Source of the DNA: Hydra vulgaris
Lineage: Eukaryota; Cnidaria; Hydrozoa; Anthoathecata; Hydridae
NCBI RefSeq assembly: GCF_038396675.1
Contig: NC_088926.1
Coordinates: 39,721,501-39,785,500, forward strand
Reading direction: 5' to 3'
Length of the DNA: 64,000 bases
The notes under the pieces were generated by a model. It saw only the letters and a list, made by a program, of their open reading frames with translations, was not told where the DNA came from and did not search any database. Position 1 is the first letter of the stretch, and each line of letters starts with the position of its first letter. A program made the translations under genes and the position numbers. Shown piece by piece: positions 21,580 to 34,759 of the stretch.

Positions 21580-24502
21580 GGGGAGATGGGGGCGCATTGA
21601 TCGCCGGGGCAGTATGATCTTTTGGCTTTTACTCGTTCATTTTTGCCTTACTAGAAGTGAGGTTGCAATTTAATTAACCATTATGCTTCCCTAATTGATC
21701 ATTCGTAATATTTTTTCATAAGGTTATCAGCGTCAAAAAAAATAAAGAAAATATTGTTTTTCGTCATAAAAAGTGATTTTTTTAAATCGTACTATAATTC
21801 AAATATATTTTTATTTAGATGTCTGTATGGGTTAACAACAATTTTATTTTAAATTTGTAAGTGTTAGGTGTATAATATAATGTATAATTTTTATTTGGCT
21901 GCAATTTATACAGTAGATATTGCTATCAATATGTTACCTATACCTATTGGGGTACATTGATCTTTGACTATGCGGGGCCCATTGATCGGAGGATCAAAGT
22001 GCCCCATAGAAGACGAAGTGCCCCATGTTTTTGTTTATAAGCAATACAGTTAAACGAATGGATTTGTATTTATAATTTAAAAAAAAACTATAAATAAACA
22101 AACAATAGCTTTTAGCATTTTATTTTTTAAATCTACTTATGTTATAAGCTAGTAATAATAATACTATTATTTTATAATATCAAAAGAATAATATTTAACA
22201 TAATGATTAAAAAATATTTAACATAATATTATTATGTTAAATATTAGCATTTATTAAAAACATATGTTTTTATTGATATATTTTTTTACAGATCTTAAAA
22301 TGGTTAGAAATAGAATTAAAAAAACCAATAAAGTTGCTATACCAAGTGAAACAATGAAAGTAGCTGTTAATAAAGTTTTAGAAGGAACACAACTGAATGT
22401 TGTAGCACGTCAGTTTAACATAGATAGAATGACTTTAAAAAGATATTGTCGTAAAAAGAGGCTTAATCCAAATGAAGCTTTCAAGCCTAACTACAACAAT
22501 AGACAAGTTTTTACAGCAGAAGATGAAAAAAGTTTATCAAGTTATTTACTAATTGCATAAAAAATGAACTATGGCCTTTCAACTAGGTCAACGCGATTAT
22601 TGGCATATGAATTTGCTTTAAAAAACAATAAGATATGCCCATCATCATGGAACAAAAATAAAATCGCAGGCATTGATTGGTTGCAAGGTTTTATGAAAAG
22701 ACAACCAGAGTTGTCTCTACGAACACCTGAAGCAACGAGCTTCGCTCGATCAACAGCTTTTAACAAACACACTGTAAGAGAGTTTTTTCAAAATCTTAAA
22801 ACGGTAAGAAATCGATATAAATATAATCCTAACTGTATATATAATGTTGATGAAACTGGTTTAACAACCGTTCAAAAGCCGGTAAAGGTTTTAGCTGGTA
22901 GAGGAAGCAAACAAGTTGGAAGAATCACATCTGCAGAACGAGGAACATTGGTAACTGCATGTTGTGCCTCTAATGCTATTGGAAATTCCATTCCTCCATT
23001 ATTTATTTTTCTTAGGGTAAAGTTTCATGATTACATGATTAAGGAAGGACCTCCTGGATGTGTGGGATTTGCAAATCCTTCTGGTTAGATGAACTCAGAA
23101 ATTTTCATAGAATGGATTAAAGATTTTGTTAAATATTCAAACTGTTCTCAGGAATCTCCAGTTTTGTTACTTCTCGACAGTCATGAAAGTCATATTTCTG
23201 TTAAAGGCTTGGAGCTTGCAATTCAACACGGAATTACAATGATAAGTTTTCCTCCCCATGGCAGCCATAAATTGCAGCCATTAGATAGAACTGTTTTTGG
23301 ACCATTGAAAAGGTTTTACAATTCTGCATGTGATAATTGGATGGTTTCAAACCCAAGACCAATGACCATTTATGATATTGTTTCATTAGTTCGAGAACCG
23401 TATACAAAAGCTTTCTCACCATCTAATATACAGACAGGATTTAGAGTAGCTGGCATTGAGCCATTCAATTCTGAAATTTTCAAAGATGACGAATATTTAC
23501 CATCATCAGTTACAGATAGAGCTGCTCCAGATACAGTTACTATCACTCCTGTCAACAACATGGAATCTGAAATGATACCAGCACATGTTAATCACATAGA
23601 GTTTGAAATAACTATAGTAAATATTGAAACAAGTATTTTAAACAAAGTGTCAACAAGTGTTGCTTCTATAATCTCACCTGAGGTTTTAAAACCTTACCCA
23701 AAAGCATCTGCCAGAAAAAAAAATGTTAAAAGTAGGCAGTTAAAAACAAGGATCTTGACTGATACTCCTGTCAGAAATGAAATTCGTTTGTCAAAAGAAA
23801 AGAAAATTTTGAAGCAAACCAAAAATCAACAAAAGTCTCCACAAAAGATAAGAAAGAAACTAAGAATTACTCGCTTAGGAATAAAAAACAATGTAAACCA
23901 AAAGCTGCTTCACAACTTGACTTTCACAAATGATGAAATATTCTTAATCAAAATATTGTACTTTTAACAAGTTTTGTAAACTTAAAAGTTGTATTCTTAT
24001 TTCAGTCTTTATATTTCAGTTCTTATAAATTTCAAGTTGTTGTAAAGTTTTAAACGTATATAAAGCGGGTAGCTTATAGCTGCTGTGATTTATACATTTT
24101 TTAATTAAAAATTAGACTAGTGGGTTTAACTGCTATATTTAAAAAATAATTAAAAAATTTAGATGTATTATATGTTATACAATACTACCCTTTGACTAAA
24201 TTATTTACAAGATTTAGTTATAGAAGTGTTAAACGTTTAGATAATATTACGCATATAAGATCAATGTGCCCCAAGTCGGTGATCATAGTACCCCATAGTT
24301 TATGGTACATTGATCTTTTGAGAGGGTTGTTTAAAAGTTAAAATTATTCATGTTTATCATTTTTTTAAATCAAAATATTTATATATTCCAAAAGCCAGAT
24401 AGTTCTACATGTGTTTCGTATTTAATAAGTTTTTACATCTCTTTCAGGTTCTGCGCAATTTTCAAAACACTGCTACGGCGATCAATGCGCCCCCATCTCC
24501 CC
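21580..24502. mobile_element. Complete pogo/Tigger-type transposon
   Basis: A 27-bp perfect terminal inverted repeat begins GGGGAGATGGGGGCGCATTG at 21580 and ends at 24502, flanked on both sides by TA (21578-21579 and 24503-24504), the Tc1/mariner target. Length is 2923 bp. Subterminal copies of ATTGATC/GATCAAT next to a GGGGC/GCCCC run appear at ~21595, 21952, 21980, 22005 (left) and 24259, 24279, 24307, 24480 (right), and are plausible transposase-binding sites. The perfect ends point to a fairly recent insertion. Confidence 0.93.
22300..23967 (+). pseudogene. Pogo/Tigger-type transposase with two nonsense codons
   Basis: One frame of 555 codons starting at ATG 22300 (MVRNRIKKTNK). It has an N-terminal helix-turn-helix (NKVLEGTQLNVVARQFNIDRMTLKRYC), a second CENP-B-like DNA-binding segment (WLQGFMKRQPELSLRTPEA), and a DDE_1 catalytic domain with NVDETG, LLLDSHESH and QPLDRTVFGPLK, then a lysine-rich tail. 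Stops: TAA at 22558-22560 (LLIA-KMNYG) and TAG at 23086-23088 (NPSG-MNSE; tryptophan is usual, so TGG to TAG). There is no frameshift. It is centrally placed in the 21580-24502 element. Confidence 0.92.
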
Positions 24503-24504
24503 TA

Positions 24505-24736
24505 CATCCGCGAGTTTTAGTAAACAAGTGTTAATAAAAAAACTACCAAAGGTTTTATTGCTATTATCTATTATTTAGGCAATGAAAAATGTGGTGTAAA
24601 AGATTTGAAACACGGAAACAGTAAAACTGACCATTCATACATTCGCACTGCATCGTCTGTAGTGTCATGTATAAAAAAGGTTTTAAAACCAAATGATAAG
24701 CCACAAAATATTTATGAAAAACTAATGTTTGATTAA
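24505..24736 (+). pseudogene. Unknown-family gene relic, right half
   Basis: Continues the 21360-21577 relic: IREF, then LGNEKCGVKDLKHGNSKTDHSYIRTASSVVSCIKKVLKP to KLMFD and a TAA. The HGNSK...R-T-x-SSV pattern is consistent along the frame, but the family is unidentified. Confidence 0.45.
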
Positions 24737-24739
24737 AAT

Positions 24740-25763
24740 GTGATTCAAACATTAACAAACGTTAAAAAAAATAGGTTGCGCAGGGTCGCCAAATTTTCAT
24801 GAGTTTTTTCATAAAAAAAATAGGCAAGGCTCCTTATGCAGGTAAGAAAACGGTTAAAAAATAACTTTTTTCGTTGTAATGAGGGTTTTAGGCCACTTTT
24901 AAAGATTTAAAAAAACGTGTAAACTTAAAATTACCTTAAAATTATCAGCTTACTAGGGAGTTTTTAAAGCACATTTTTAATTCAAAATGGCGTAAACATT
25001 TAAACTAGGAGATTTTAATTAAAAATCTTAAACTTCAATGAAAATGAACTAGAAACAGGTTCTAAAATATGGAAAATGGTTCATCACAAAGAAAATAAAC
25101 TATTTAATTAGGTTCAATTTCTTTTAAGACCAAAATATGCTTATTTTTTTTTAAATTGATAACATAGTTGGGTGGGGTAATCTGGGCCTATAAGTCAGTA
25201 TTTATTGCATTGTTAAAAATCTAATTCTTTTACAGCAATAAATACTTTTAAAATGAAAACTAATGTAAATAAGATTTCTGGCAATTTCTTTTGTATTCAT
25301 TTTCTGATTTTATTTTTCAACGGGTTCATATAGACAATCATTAAAGATGTAACTTTCCATTGAAACTAGTAGATACCAGAGAGTAGTAGTTTTGAATCTT
25401 AGCACATCAAATTTATTTTTAAATAAACATTGCATTTTTAAAGAATAATGAATCTATAATATATAATACGAGAACATTTGGTTAATTTTTACTTGAGCAT
25501 CCGTCTAATTTATTCCTTAAATTTTTTTTATCATGATTAGGCGTAATATAAGTACAGGGAGGTTGTCAGGGACGCGTAAACAAGTAAGGTTTAGTAAAGT
25601 TTGCTTTCCTAAAGTTAATTTTAAAGCTAAATTTAAAAAAAAAAAGATTTTTAGAATATGATTCTCTAATAAATTTTAAATAAAATTAAACAAAAAAAAT
25701 TGAAAAATTTGATTTTTCTGAGAGATATACCAGCTTAATCTTAATTGCACCCCTCTAGCGCCG
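24740..25763. other. AT-rich spacer
   Basis: No gene supported. CAGGGAGGTTGTCAGGG at 25553 and GCGCCGGCCCTG across 29122-29132 could be the two ends of a small hAT-like MITE into which the Transib element inserted, but only CAGGG is shared, so this is weak. Confidence 0.35.
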
Positions 25764-25792
25764 CACAGTGGGCCAGTAGGTGGACAAAATGG
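25764..25792 (+). other. Transib left end, RSS-like
   Basis: Heptamer CACAGTG (25764-25770), 13-nt spacer GGCCAGTAGGTGG, then nonamer-like ACAAAATGG (25784-25792). Confidence 0.75.
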
Positions 25793-26683
25793 GAAAAATT
25801 TTAGTTGTCTAATCTTGAAAACCTATTTAATTCTAGTATCTACATATATTAGGAGAAATCTATTGATAATTTATTTATATTAAATCCCTTAGTTACCAGG
25901 ACTCTAAGCATTTGAATATTGAGATAAAAAAAAAATAAAAAAAAATTATAAATAAGTAATTAACGGTGACATCAACGTTGTGTTATATTTCAATTACATC
26001 TACGTTTTTGAAACAAAAAATTAGTACATGTTATTCTAGAGTATTTAGAGATAAGAAAAACCAATGCGTGAAATAAATTTGTCATAGCTTGTTATCTCAA
26101 TTATACTTTGAAAATCACAGATTAAAAAAAAAAATTTCTTAAGAAACTTTTTTTTTGCCACACAATAACTAATAATTACCACAATTTGCCATATGTTGTC
26201 TTATATTTATTTGAGCTATATGATGCTTCAATCGAGTTTTAATTGATTGCTCGTCCCCTTAAATCCCCACTCAGATTTTATGCATGTTTTAACTTGGTTG
26301 CTATGGTACTAAATTTTGCATAGCAACAACTCATTTTTACATTAACGTTGTTTTAACAGTATTTTACTTGCGCTAAATACACAATATTGGGGGTATGTAT
26401 TAAAATGAGATTCAAAATTCTTATGAGGCTAATTTTTTTTGGTTACTATGGATACCTTACTTTGCATAACATAGCAACAACATATTTTCGGTAGTTGTTA
26501 GTAATTTAATTACTAACACTGACAGTAATTTAATTACTTTTAATTTTAATTACTAACACTTGTAGTAACTTAATTACTAACAAGTATTAGTAGTCCAGGC
26601 GGCATATATATTATAACATTTTACTTTTAAATACAAAATACTTGTTACAATAATTATTTAGATATGGTTTTGTTAAACTGTGA

Positions 26684-28645
26684 GACATTCATAATTTTCT
26701 CCAAAAAAACAATCTTAGTATTTCAAAACAAAATATTACTGAAGATATATTAAAATTTATTCAGCTAAAATTTGCTGATTTTAAAGACGTTGATTTTAGA
26801 CATGCTGTTCAACGATTTGTTTACTTGTATAAAAAAAAGTGGAAATCTGCAAACTATACTGTGAAAAATTTTGAAAAGAAGTTTGTGAACTGGCTTAATG
26901 AATATTTAATTGTCAGAAAAAAAGACAATGAACCAACTGCAAGTAGACGTGGTCGAAAACCAGTTGCATTTGATAATAGTTCTAATAAAACTAAAAAACG
27001 GCGTGTATCTTGTTCAATTGAATCTCATTCATCCAATGAATTATTTTTTGCTGCTAATAAAAAAATTAGAGATGAATCTGTTGTTATTGCTGCCAAGAAT
27101 GTTTTAAATATATCAAATACAGATAAAGCAACTAAATATTAAGTAGACGAAGCATTGGCTTTAATAATTGATGCAAGTCTGACAAAAGCTTCCTATCAAT
27201 TGATTAGAAGCGGAGCCTTGGAGAAAGAATATAACATCTACCCCACTTACAATGATGTCAGAGATGCAAAATTAAAATGTTATCCTGCAAACATAACAGT
27301 GGAGGACTATTCAGCTTCAGTTCCTTTAAAAGATTTAATGACTCATACTTTGCAAAGAATCTGTGCAGTTCAGGAACCTGTGCTAAGGCACTTGATATTG
27401 ATCGACAAAGCAATAAAAACAATGACACTAACGTGTTAGGCTGGTTTTGATGGTGCTACTGGCCAAAGCATTTATAAACAAGTTTTATCAGAACCCGACA
27501 TTAATAGAGATTTAAAGCGTGAAGATCCATTATTTATTACTTGTCTTGTCCCATTGGATTTGACTGGATTTAACAACAGCAACGAAAAGGTGCCTATTTG
27601 GAGAAATCAAAAGTCGTCCTCCACAGCCTATTGTAGACCCATAAGATTTGCATACAAAATGGAATCCAAGGAATCTGTGATTGAAGAAGATCAGTACATT
27701 AAAAGTGAGATAGAAAGCTTGGGTATGATTTTATTAGAGGTTTGCGGATCTTCTATTGAAGTGAATTGTATTATTGAACTTACAATCATTGATGGGAAGG
27801 TTCAAACAATATTATCTGAAAAAAATAACTCATACCAATGCTGTTCAGTGTGTGGTGTCTCTCCAAAAAATATGAATAGTCTTGATATCCTTAATATAGA
27901 TTATACTAACAGAGAGTTCAAATATGGTCTTTCCAGTCTTCATGCATGGATTCGATTTTTTGAGATGTTATTGCACATTGCATATAAAAAAGAAACAAGA
28001 AAATGGCAAGCAAGATCTAAAGAACACAAAGAAAACGCATCTGTAGCTAAACAAAAGATTCAGACTGATTTTATGAACAAAATGGGACTTGTTGTTGATT
28101 TCCCTAAAAGTGGTGGTTCTGGAACAAATAATGATGGCAATACCTCAAGGCGTGCGTTTGCAGCATATGAAAAAACAGCTGAAATTCTGGGTATTGACTA
28201 ACACCTTATATTCAGATTTTACATTATCTTGGTAACGCTCTCTTCAGGATATGAAATAGACTGCTTAAAGTTCAAGGATTATTGTTTTGACACTTTTAGA
28301 CTATATGTGTCCCTTTATTTATGGTATTACATGGCTCTATCAGTTCACAAAGTATTGATACATGGACATGACATAATTAAAAGCCTTACATTACCCATCG
28401 GACTTATGTCAGAGGAAGCTCAATAGGCTAGAAATAAAGACTTTAAATCTTATCGCGAAAATTTCAGCCGAAAAACATCCAGAAAAGCAACAAATACTGA
28501 TCTTATCAATAGACTCCTAGTTTCCAGTGATCCTGTTATTTCATCATTGCGTAAATCAACATCACACCAAACAAATCATAAAGCATTTCCTTCAGATGTT
28601 TTACAAATACTTAAACAATCTTCAAACGATATTATTGTTTTATAA
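26684..28645 (+). pseudogene. Transib transposase with four in-frame stops
   Basis: A single reading frame holds the whole C-terminal three quarters of a Transib transposase. Landmarks: GFDGATGQSIYKQ (first catalytic D), ELTIIDGKVQTIL (second D), CCSVCGVSPKNMN zinc pair, FPKSGGSGTNNDGNTSRRAF, then LYLWYYMALSVHKVLIHGHD and LPIGLMSEEAQ-ARNKDFKSYRENFSRKTSR. Stops: TAA 27140, TAG 27437, TAA 28199, TAG 28424. The last falls in EEAQ-ARNK, where relatives have glutamate, in the segment aligned with the RAG1 catalytic-Glu region. No frameshift is seen downstream of 26684. The N-terminus is unclear; an ATG at 26664 is in another frame. Confidence 0.9.
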
Positions 28646-29085
28646 TTTTTTGATGTAATTTAAAATTGATAACGTTTTCTTGCACTATTTTTTGCTTTTA
28701 TTATTCCTAAAACATTATTTACCTAAATACTCAATTTTTATTCAATATAGGTGGGTCAAAAATCCGATAAGATATTCAAATATCAATTTACCACTTTGTA
28801 ACTAAGGAAAGTATCCGGTAACTAAGCAATATAAGTATCCATAACAACTACATTTAAAAAATTATCATTTTTGTAAGAAGTGTGATCTCATATTGGTACT
28901 CATGCCAAATTTATTGAATATAGCACTTATAAAATATCTGCAGATAACAAAAGTAGGTTGTTGCTAAGCAAAATAAAGGTATCCATAGCAACGAAATAAA
29001 AAAATATTTCCTTCATAAAAAGCGCAGACATCATATTAGTACTCATACTAATTTTAGTGAATATAGCTCTAATATTAAATTAGTT

Positions 29086-29121
29086 ATGAATTTTGTCCAG
29101 TAAAAGTTCTGGCCCACTGTG
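29086..29121 (-). other. Transib right end, RSS-like
   Basis: On the minus strand: heptamer CACAGTG (29121-29115), 18-nt spacer GGCCAGAACTTTTACTGG, then ACAAAATTC (29096-29088). The spacer is 5 nt longer than at the left end. Confidence 0.75.
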
Positions 29122-29126
29122 CGCCG

Positions 29127-29567
29127 GCCCTGTATATTGTTCTCTATGTTCGCTACAATATTCAACAAATATTTAAAACATTTTATTACTTCTATACTAA
29201 GAATTATTATTCCGTAGTAAATAAGTTTAGTTTTTAGTTTCCTACTCAACTTTGAAAAAACATATTTTTTCATAATATTTACAGAACTAAAGAAAACAGT
29301 TAAATTCGAATGGAGAAAGTAATTTAAATAAGTGCTTTGGGTTAAAAATGGAATTTTGTTAATTCGTTTTCAGATAAAACATCCCAGTACAAAGAAAAAG
29401 AACTGGTTGGTGACACACAAAATCGAATTTTTTTAAGTTTAGTTTATAAATGTTAGAACGATTAGTACGTTCTTATTTAATTTAATGTTAACGCTTCAAT
29501 TTATTATATCAAAGTACAAAAAAGTCATAGTAAAAGAAAACTTTTCTTTTTTTAGTTAAACATTAAA
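29127..29567. other. Spacer, nothing recognised
   Basis: AT-rich sequence between the Transib element and the MULE gene. Short open frames carry no motif. Confidence 0.4.
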
Positions 29568-31776
<2,209 letters not shown>

Positions 31777-32021
31777 AACTTACATAGTTCTACAGAAATT
31801 GTTGGAATCACGGAGACTTCAAGAGTAGTGGATGAAACTAATGGAGCAACATGAATCATAATATTTACAAATAAAATAAATAAATAATAAAACATTAAAT
31901 TTGAGATTTCGAAATGCAATTTTGTTTGTCGAATAATTAAAAATTATGTTTATTATTTAAAAAAATTGTAGCCACTTAATACTATCATCAATATGAAAGT
32001 ATCATTTTTACAGACCTATAT

Positions 32022-32324
32022 GGGGCTGTTAATACGTGACAGTTTTAAGGTGGGAGGGGGTATCAGAAATTGTTACCAAATGTCACATGGGGGAGGGGGG
32101 TTAGCTTTAGTGTAACGTGACAAATTTTTAAAATTTAAATTCTAATCACAGCGGAATCAATGAAAATGTTAGCAAAAAGTTGAAAAATTGGGTAAAAATA
32201 ACGCCACGTCTCATATTGGAAAAAGGGAGGAGGTTGACAGAAAATGTCATAAAATGTCACATGGGGGAAGGGTGGGGTGTCTAAAAACAGCCAAAAAGGT
32301 GTTACGTATTATTTGAACAGCCCC
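32022..32324. mobile_element. MITE with GGGGCTGTT ends
   Basis: Left GGGGCTGTTAATACGTGACA and right (reverse complement) GGGGCTGTTCAAATAATACG share the terminal 9 bp and an AATACGT(G/A)ACA block. The internal phrase AAATGTCACATGGGGGA occurs twice (about 32078 and 32249). No coding capacity. Confidence 0.7.
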
Positions 32325-33124
32325 TAACTTAAAAACAAACTAATATTTAATTAAATCTAAAACCAATTAAAACATTATCATAAAGGTCTTTATTCTATAA
32401 AGTTCATTCTATAAAGTAAAGTTCAAGTTCCGCATAATCGCTTTGCCCGAATAGAGCTGTAACCAGGGGATTAAGGTGGTCTAGAACCCCCTAGTATTTA
32501 AAACTAATAATTTTCTTTTTAACGAAAAGCATAATAAAAAATCTTAAAAAATCATATATTGTGATATATCAATTAATGTTTCAAAGAAAGAATGAAACTC
32601 CGCAATAGTCAATAGTCAAATGTAATCAAAAACTTTTGAATATTGATTATTTGTGTTTCATTTAAAATAAACTGAAATTTAAAACCAGTTTAAAATAGTT
32701 TGCTTAAACTAATTTTCAACTTATTTTAGACAAATGATTTTATATAGTTCTCACTTCTCCCGCTCGCTTGTCTGACTTCTACTCACACCTACACATCAAT
32801 AAATTTCTGGAAAAATTATAACGCTGCGGGTTTCCATAAATGAAAAATAATTGAAGTAAGAAGTCTTTTAAAATATGAAATTTACATTGCCTATTGTTAA
32901 GTTAATAATGCTCCAGGTATGAAGGATATGTATATATTTGAACATAATTTTAAAATTTAATTTCAAAGACAAAAAATGAAAACTGAAAAACTGAAACGGA
33001 AAAACTGTTATGAAACACTAAATGTAATAAAACGCGTGAAATTTAGTACATACTGATAAAGACCGCAAAAAATAAAAACGTGGCAGTAGTGTACATTGAG
33101 ATCGATTGTATATGTGCCACAGCG
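32325..33124. other. AT-rich spacer
   Basis: No supported gene. A GGGGATTAAGGTGGTCTAGAACCCCC stretch at ~32467 is a short imperfect inverted repeat. Confidence 0.4.
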
Positions 33125-33600
33125 TAAAAGTGACTAAAAAAAGGTTCTCTTCACATTCCGGAGATTATTTGTATAAATTACGACAATTAAAGTAGAAGAT
33201 GTTAACGTTGTTCTGGTTGCGCTTTTTACTAGTTGCTTGAAACCATAGAATCTTAACATTGATTTTATTTCAGTGTGATCACTTGACCTCATGTAATTAA
33301 CATTAGGATCTCTAATTAAAATTGTTTCTAATAAATTAGGTTAATTAGGTTTAGATATCATTACTGAAAATAGGTTAGAGAATTTGTGGCTAAGGTATTT
33401 TGAGCCATCCGGTGGGCAATATAGGACACAAAACAACATACTCTTCGTCTTTGGAAGTATTTTTTCGAAACAAACGCTCTCTATTTCGTTGGATTTGAGA
33501 TTGTTACGTCTTACCTAGTTTAACTTATTAGATATGTAAACGGCAACACATCCACCACGTCTGTTTTTACGTATGCTGCTTAGAAATGCATAACCCTCGA
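33125..33600 (-). pseudogene. LINE endonuclease relic
   Basis: Minus-strand translation in broken frames reads RKNRRGGCVAVYISNK, then VLYCPPDGSKYLSHKFSNLFS, then SSDHTEIKSMLRFYGFKQLV and TRTTLTSSTLI, ending IYTNN. These are typical blocks of the APE-type endonuclease of jockey/CR1-like LINEs. No RT part is adjacent, so it is an isolated fragment. Confidence 0.7.
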
Positions 33601-33609
33601 TATGATATA

Positions 33610-33666
33610 GCCCATATAAACCAATATAAACAAGGGTCGTCCTTGTTTATATGGGTTTATATGGGC
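33610..33666. repeat. 26-bp-arm hairpin
   Basis: Arms 33610-33635 and 33641-33666 pair at 25 of 26 positions around a 5-nt loop GTCGT. Each arm itself contains two copies of CATATAAAC. Confidence 0.85.
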
Positions 33667-34417
33667 GAAAATGTCAATGTTTTTGTTGCAGTTAAACAAA
33701 TAAATGATGCTAAATGTTCCATAGGCCACGGATATTTAAATGAAAACATTGTAAGCATTTCATATACAGAATATTTTCAAGTTTCTCCAAGTTTATCACT
33801 GAAATAATATGGTTCAAATACATTGGTCCAGGTCATAGTCATAGTTCATAGTCACCTGATAATTATATCAGGTCATAGTTCTATGTCACCTGATAATTAT
33901 AACATAACTCTTAGGAAAGCATGTTCTTTTAGTATAATTTTATTTTCTGGTTGGTATTGCCATAAAAATATTTGTATGAATTTCAACTCAAATTCTATAG
34001 TTTCAAGAGATGTTTCAGAATAACATATCAAATTTGAATTTTGTAATGACGTCACTTTAACAGTTATTGTAGCGTAGATTAGAAGTGTAATATAGATATA
34101 GTTAAACATTTTAAGAAAGTATTCTTAGATACATGCAATATTTATAAAGAAAACAGCTTTAATTTGAAATATTTCATACGAACCTGGCTGATGGCGTAGA
34201 ATAAAGTAATAATATGATGTAACTTCCAAATCTATATTATTGTTTTTTCTTCTTTTAAAACTTTATATTAAAATATAAAGTACCCCCACCCCCACAAACA
34301 CACACTCACACTACTGTGTGACGTCTAGAAAGACGTCTTTAGTTTGTCCGGATACGAAGTTCTCAAGACTTTTATATGAGACCAATTTAGTATGTCTAAC
34401 GGAGAAGAAATCTAATA
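33667..34417. other. AT-rich spacer with a short tandem repeat
   Basis: CATAGT(T)CACCTGATAATTATA repeats at ~33845 and ~33883. No supported gene. The 73-codon and 70-codon open frames carry no recognised motif. Confidence 0.4.
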
Positions 34418-34547
34418 TAAATGAGTGCAGCATAGAGCCACCGAACTAGTTACATCAATTAGCCGTTTGTGCGATGAAGATCGATCCTCCTAGCACAAAC
34501 AACTAATTGATGAAGCTAGGTCGGTTGCTCAACGCTACACTCATTTA
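34418..34547. repeat. 130-nt imperfect foldback (miRNA-precursor-like)
   Basis: Arms pair in blocks with small bulges: TAAATGAGTG / CACTCATTTA, ACCGA / TCGGT, CTAG / CTAG, CATCAATTAG / CTAATTGATG, GTTTGTGC / GCACAAAC, around a ~20-nt loop GATGAAGATCGATCCTCCTA. No protein is encoded. It could be a small non-coding RNA hairpin or a foldback transposon. Confidence 0.7.
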
Positions 34548-34555
34548 ACCATCAT

Positions 34556-34759
34556 GTCTCTTCAAGCCAAGAGGGGGGGGGGGGGGGTTCGAACTTTACA
34601 TGGTCATTTTTTTGGCATATATGTATACATAAAAACAGTGATCGATTAATAAAATGATAGATTATTAGAAATAATTTTCTAATATTCGTGTTCTAAAATT
34701 ATGACCATAAAAAGTTTGATTCATTAACTCCCCCCCCCCCCCCTTCGATTTGAAGAGAT
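34556..34759. mobile_element. Foldback MITE with G-run / C-run inside the arms
   Basis: Left TCTCTTCAAGCCAAGA then a run of 14-15 G, TTCGAACTTTACATGGTCAT. Right: ATGACCATAAAAAGTTTGA, a run of ~14 C, TTCGATTTGAAGAGA. The arms are inverted copies. No coding frame. Confidence 0.75.

Larger units (their letters stand above)
25764..29121. mobile_element. Complete Transib transposon (RAG1-related superfamily)
   Basis: Both ends start CACAGTGGGCCAG (left 25764-25776, right inverted 29121-29109). They are flanked by a perfect 5-bp GC-rich duplication CGCCG (25759-25763 and 29122-29126), exactly the Transib hallmark. CACAGTG is also the V(D)J recombination-signal heptamer. Past the first 13 bp the two ends share TGGACAAAAT but at different distances. 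Subterminal inverted repeats recur inside: TTACTATGGATACCTTACTTTGC at ~26451 against GCAAAATAAAGGTATCCATAGC at ~28970. Length is 3358 bp. Confidence 0.95.

Noticed and set aside
25553..29132. A hAT MITE hosting the Transib element
   Set aside because: The proposed ends share only CAGGG and the flanks do not match convincingly; left as a weak possibility.
33586..34109. Open frames 33586-33807 (+), 33823-34023 (+) and 33897-34109 (-) as genes
   Set aside because: They overlap a hairpin and short tandem repeats, have no recognised motif and no neighbouring exons.
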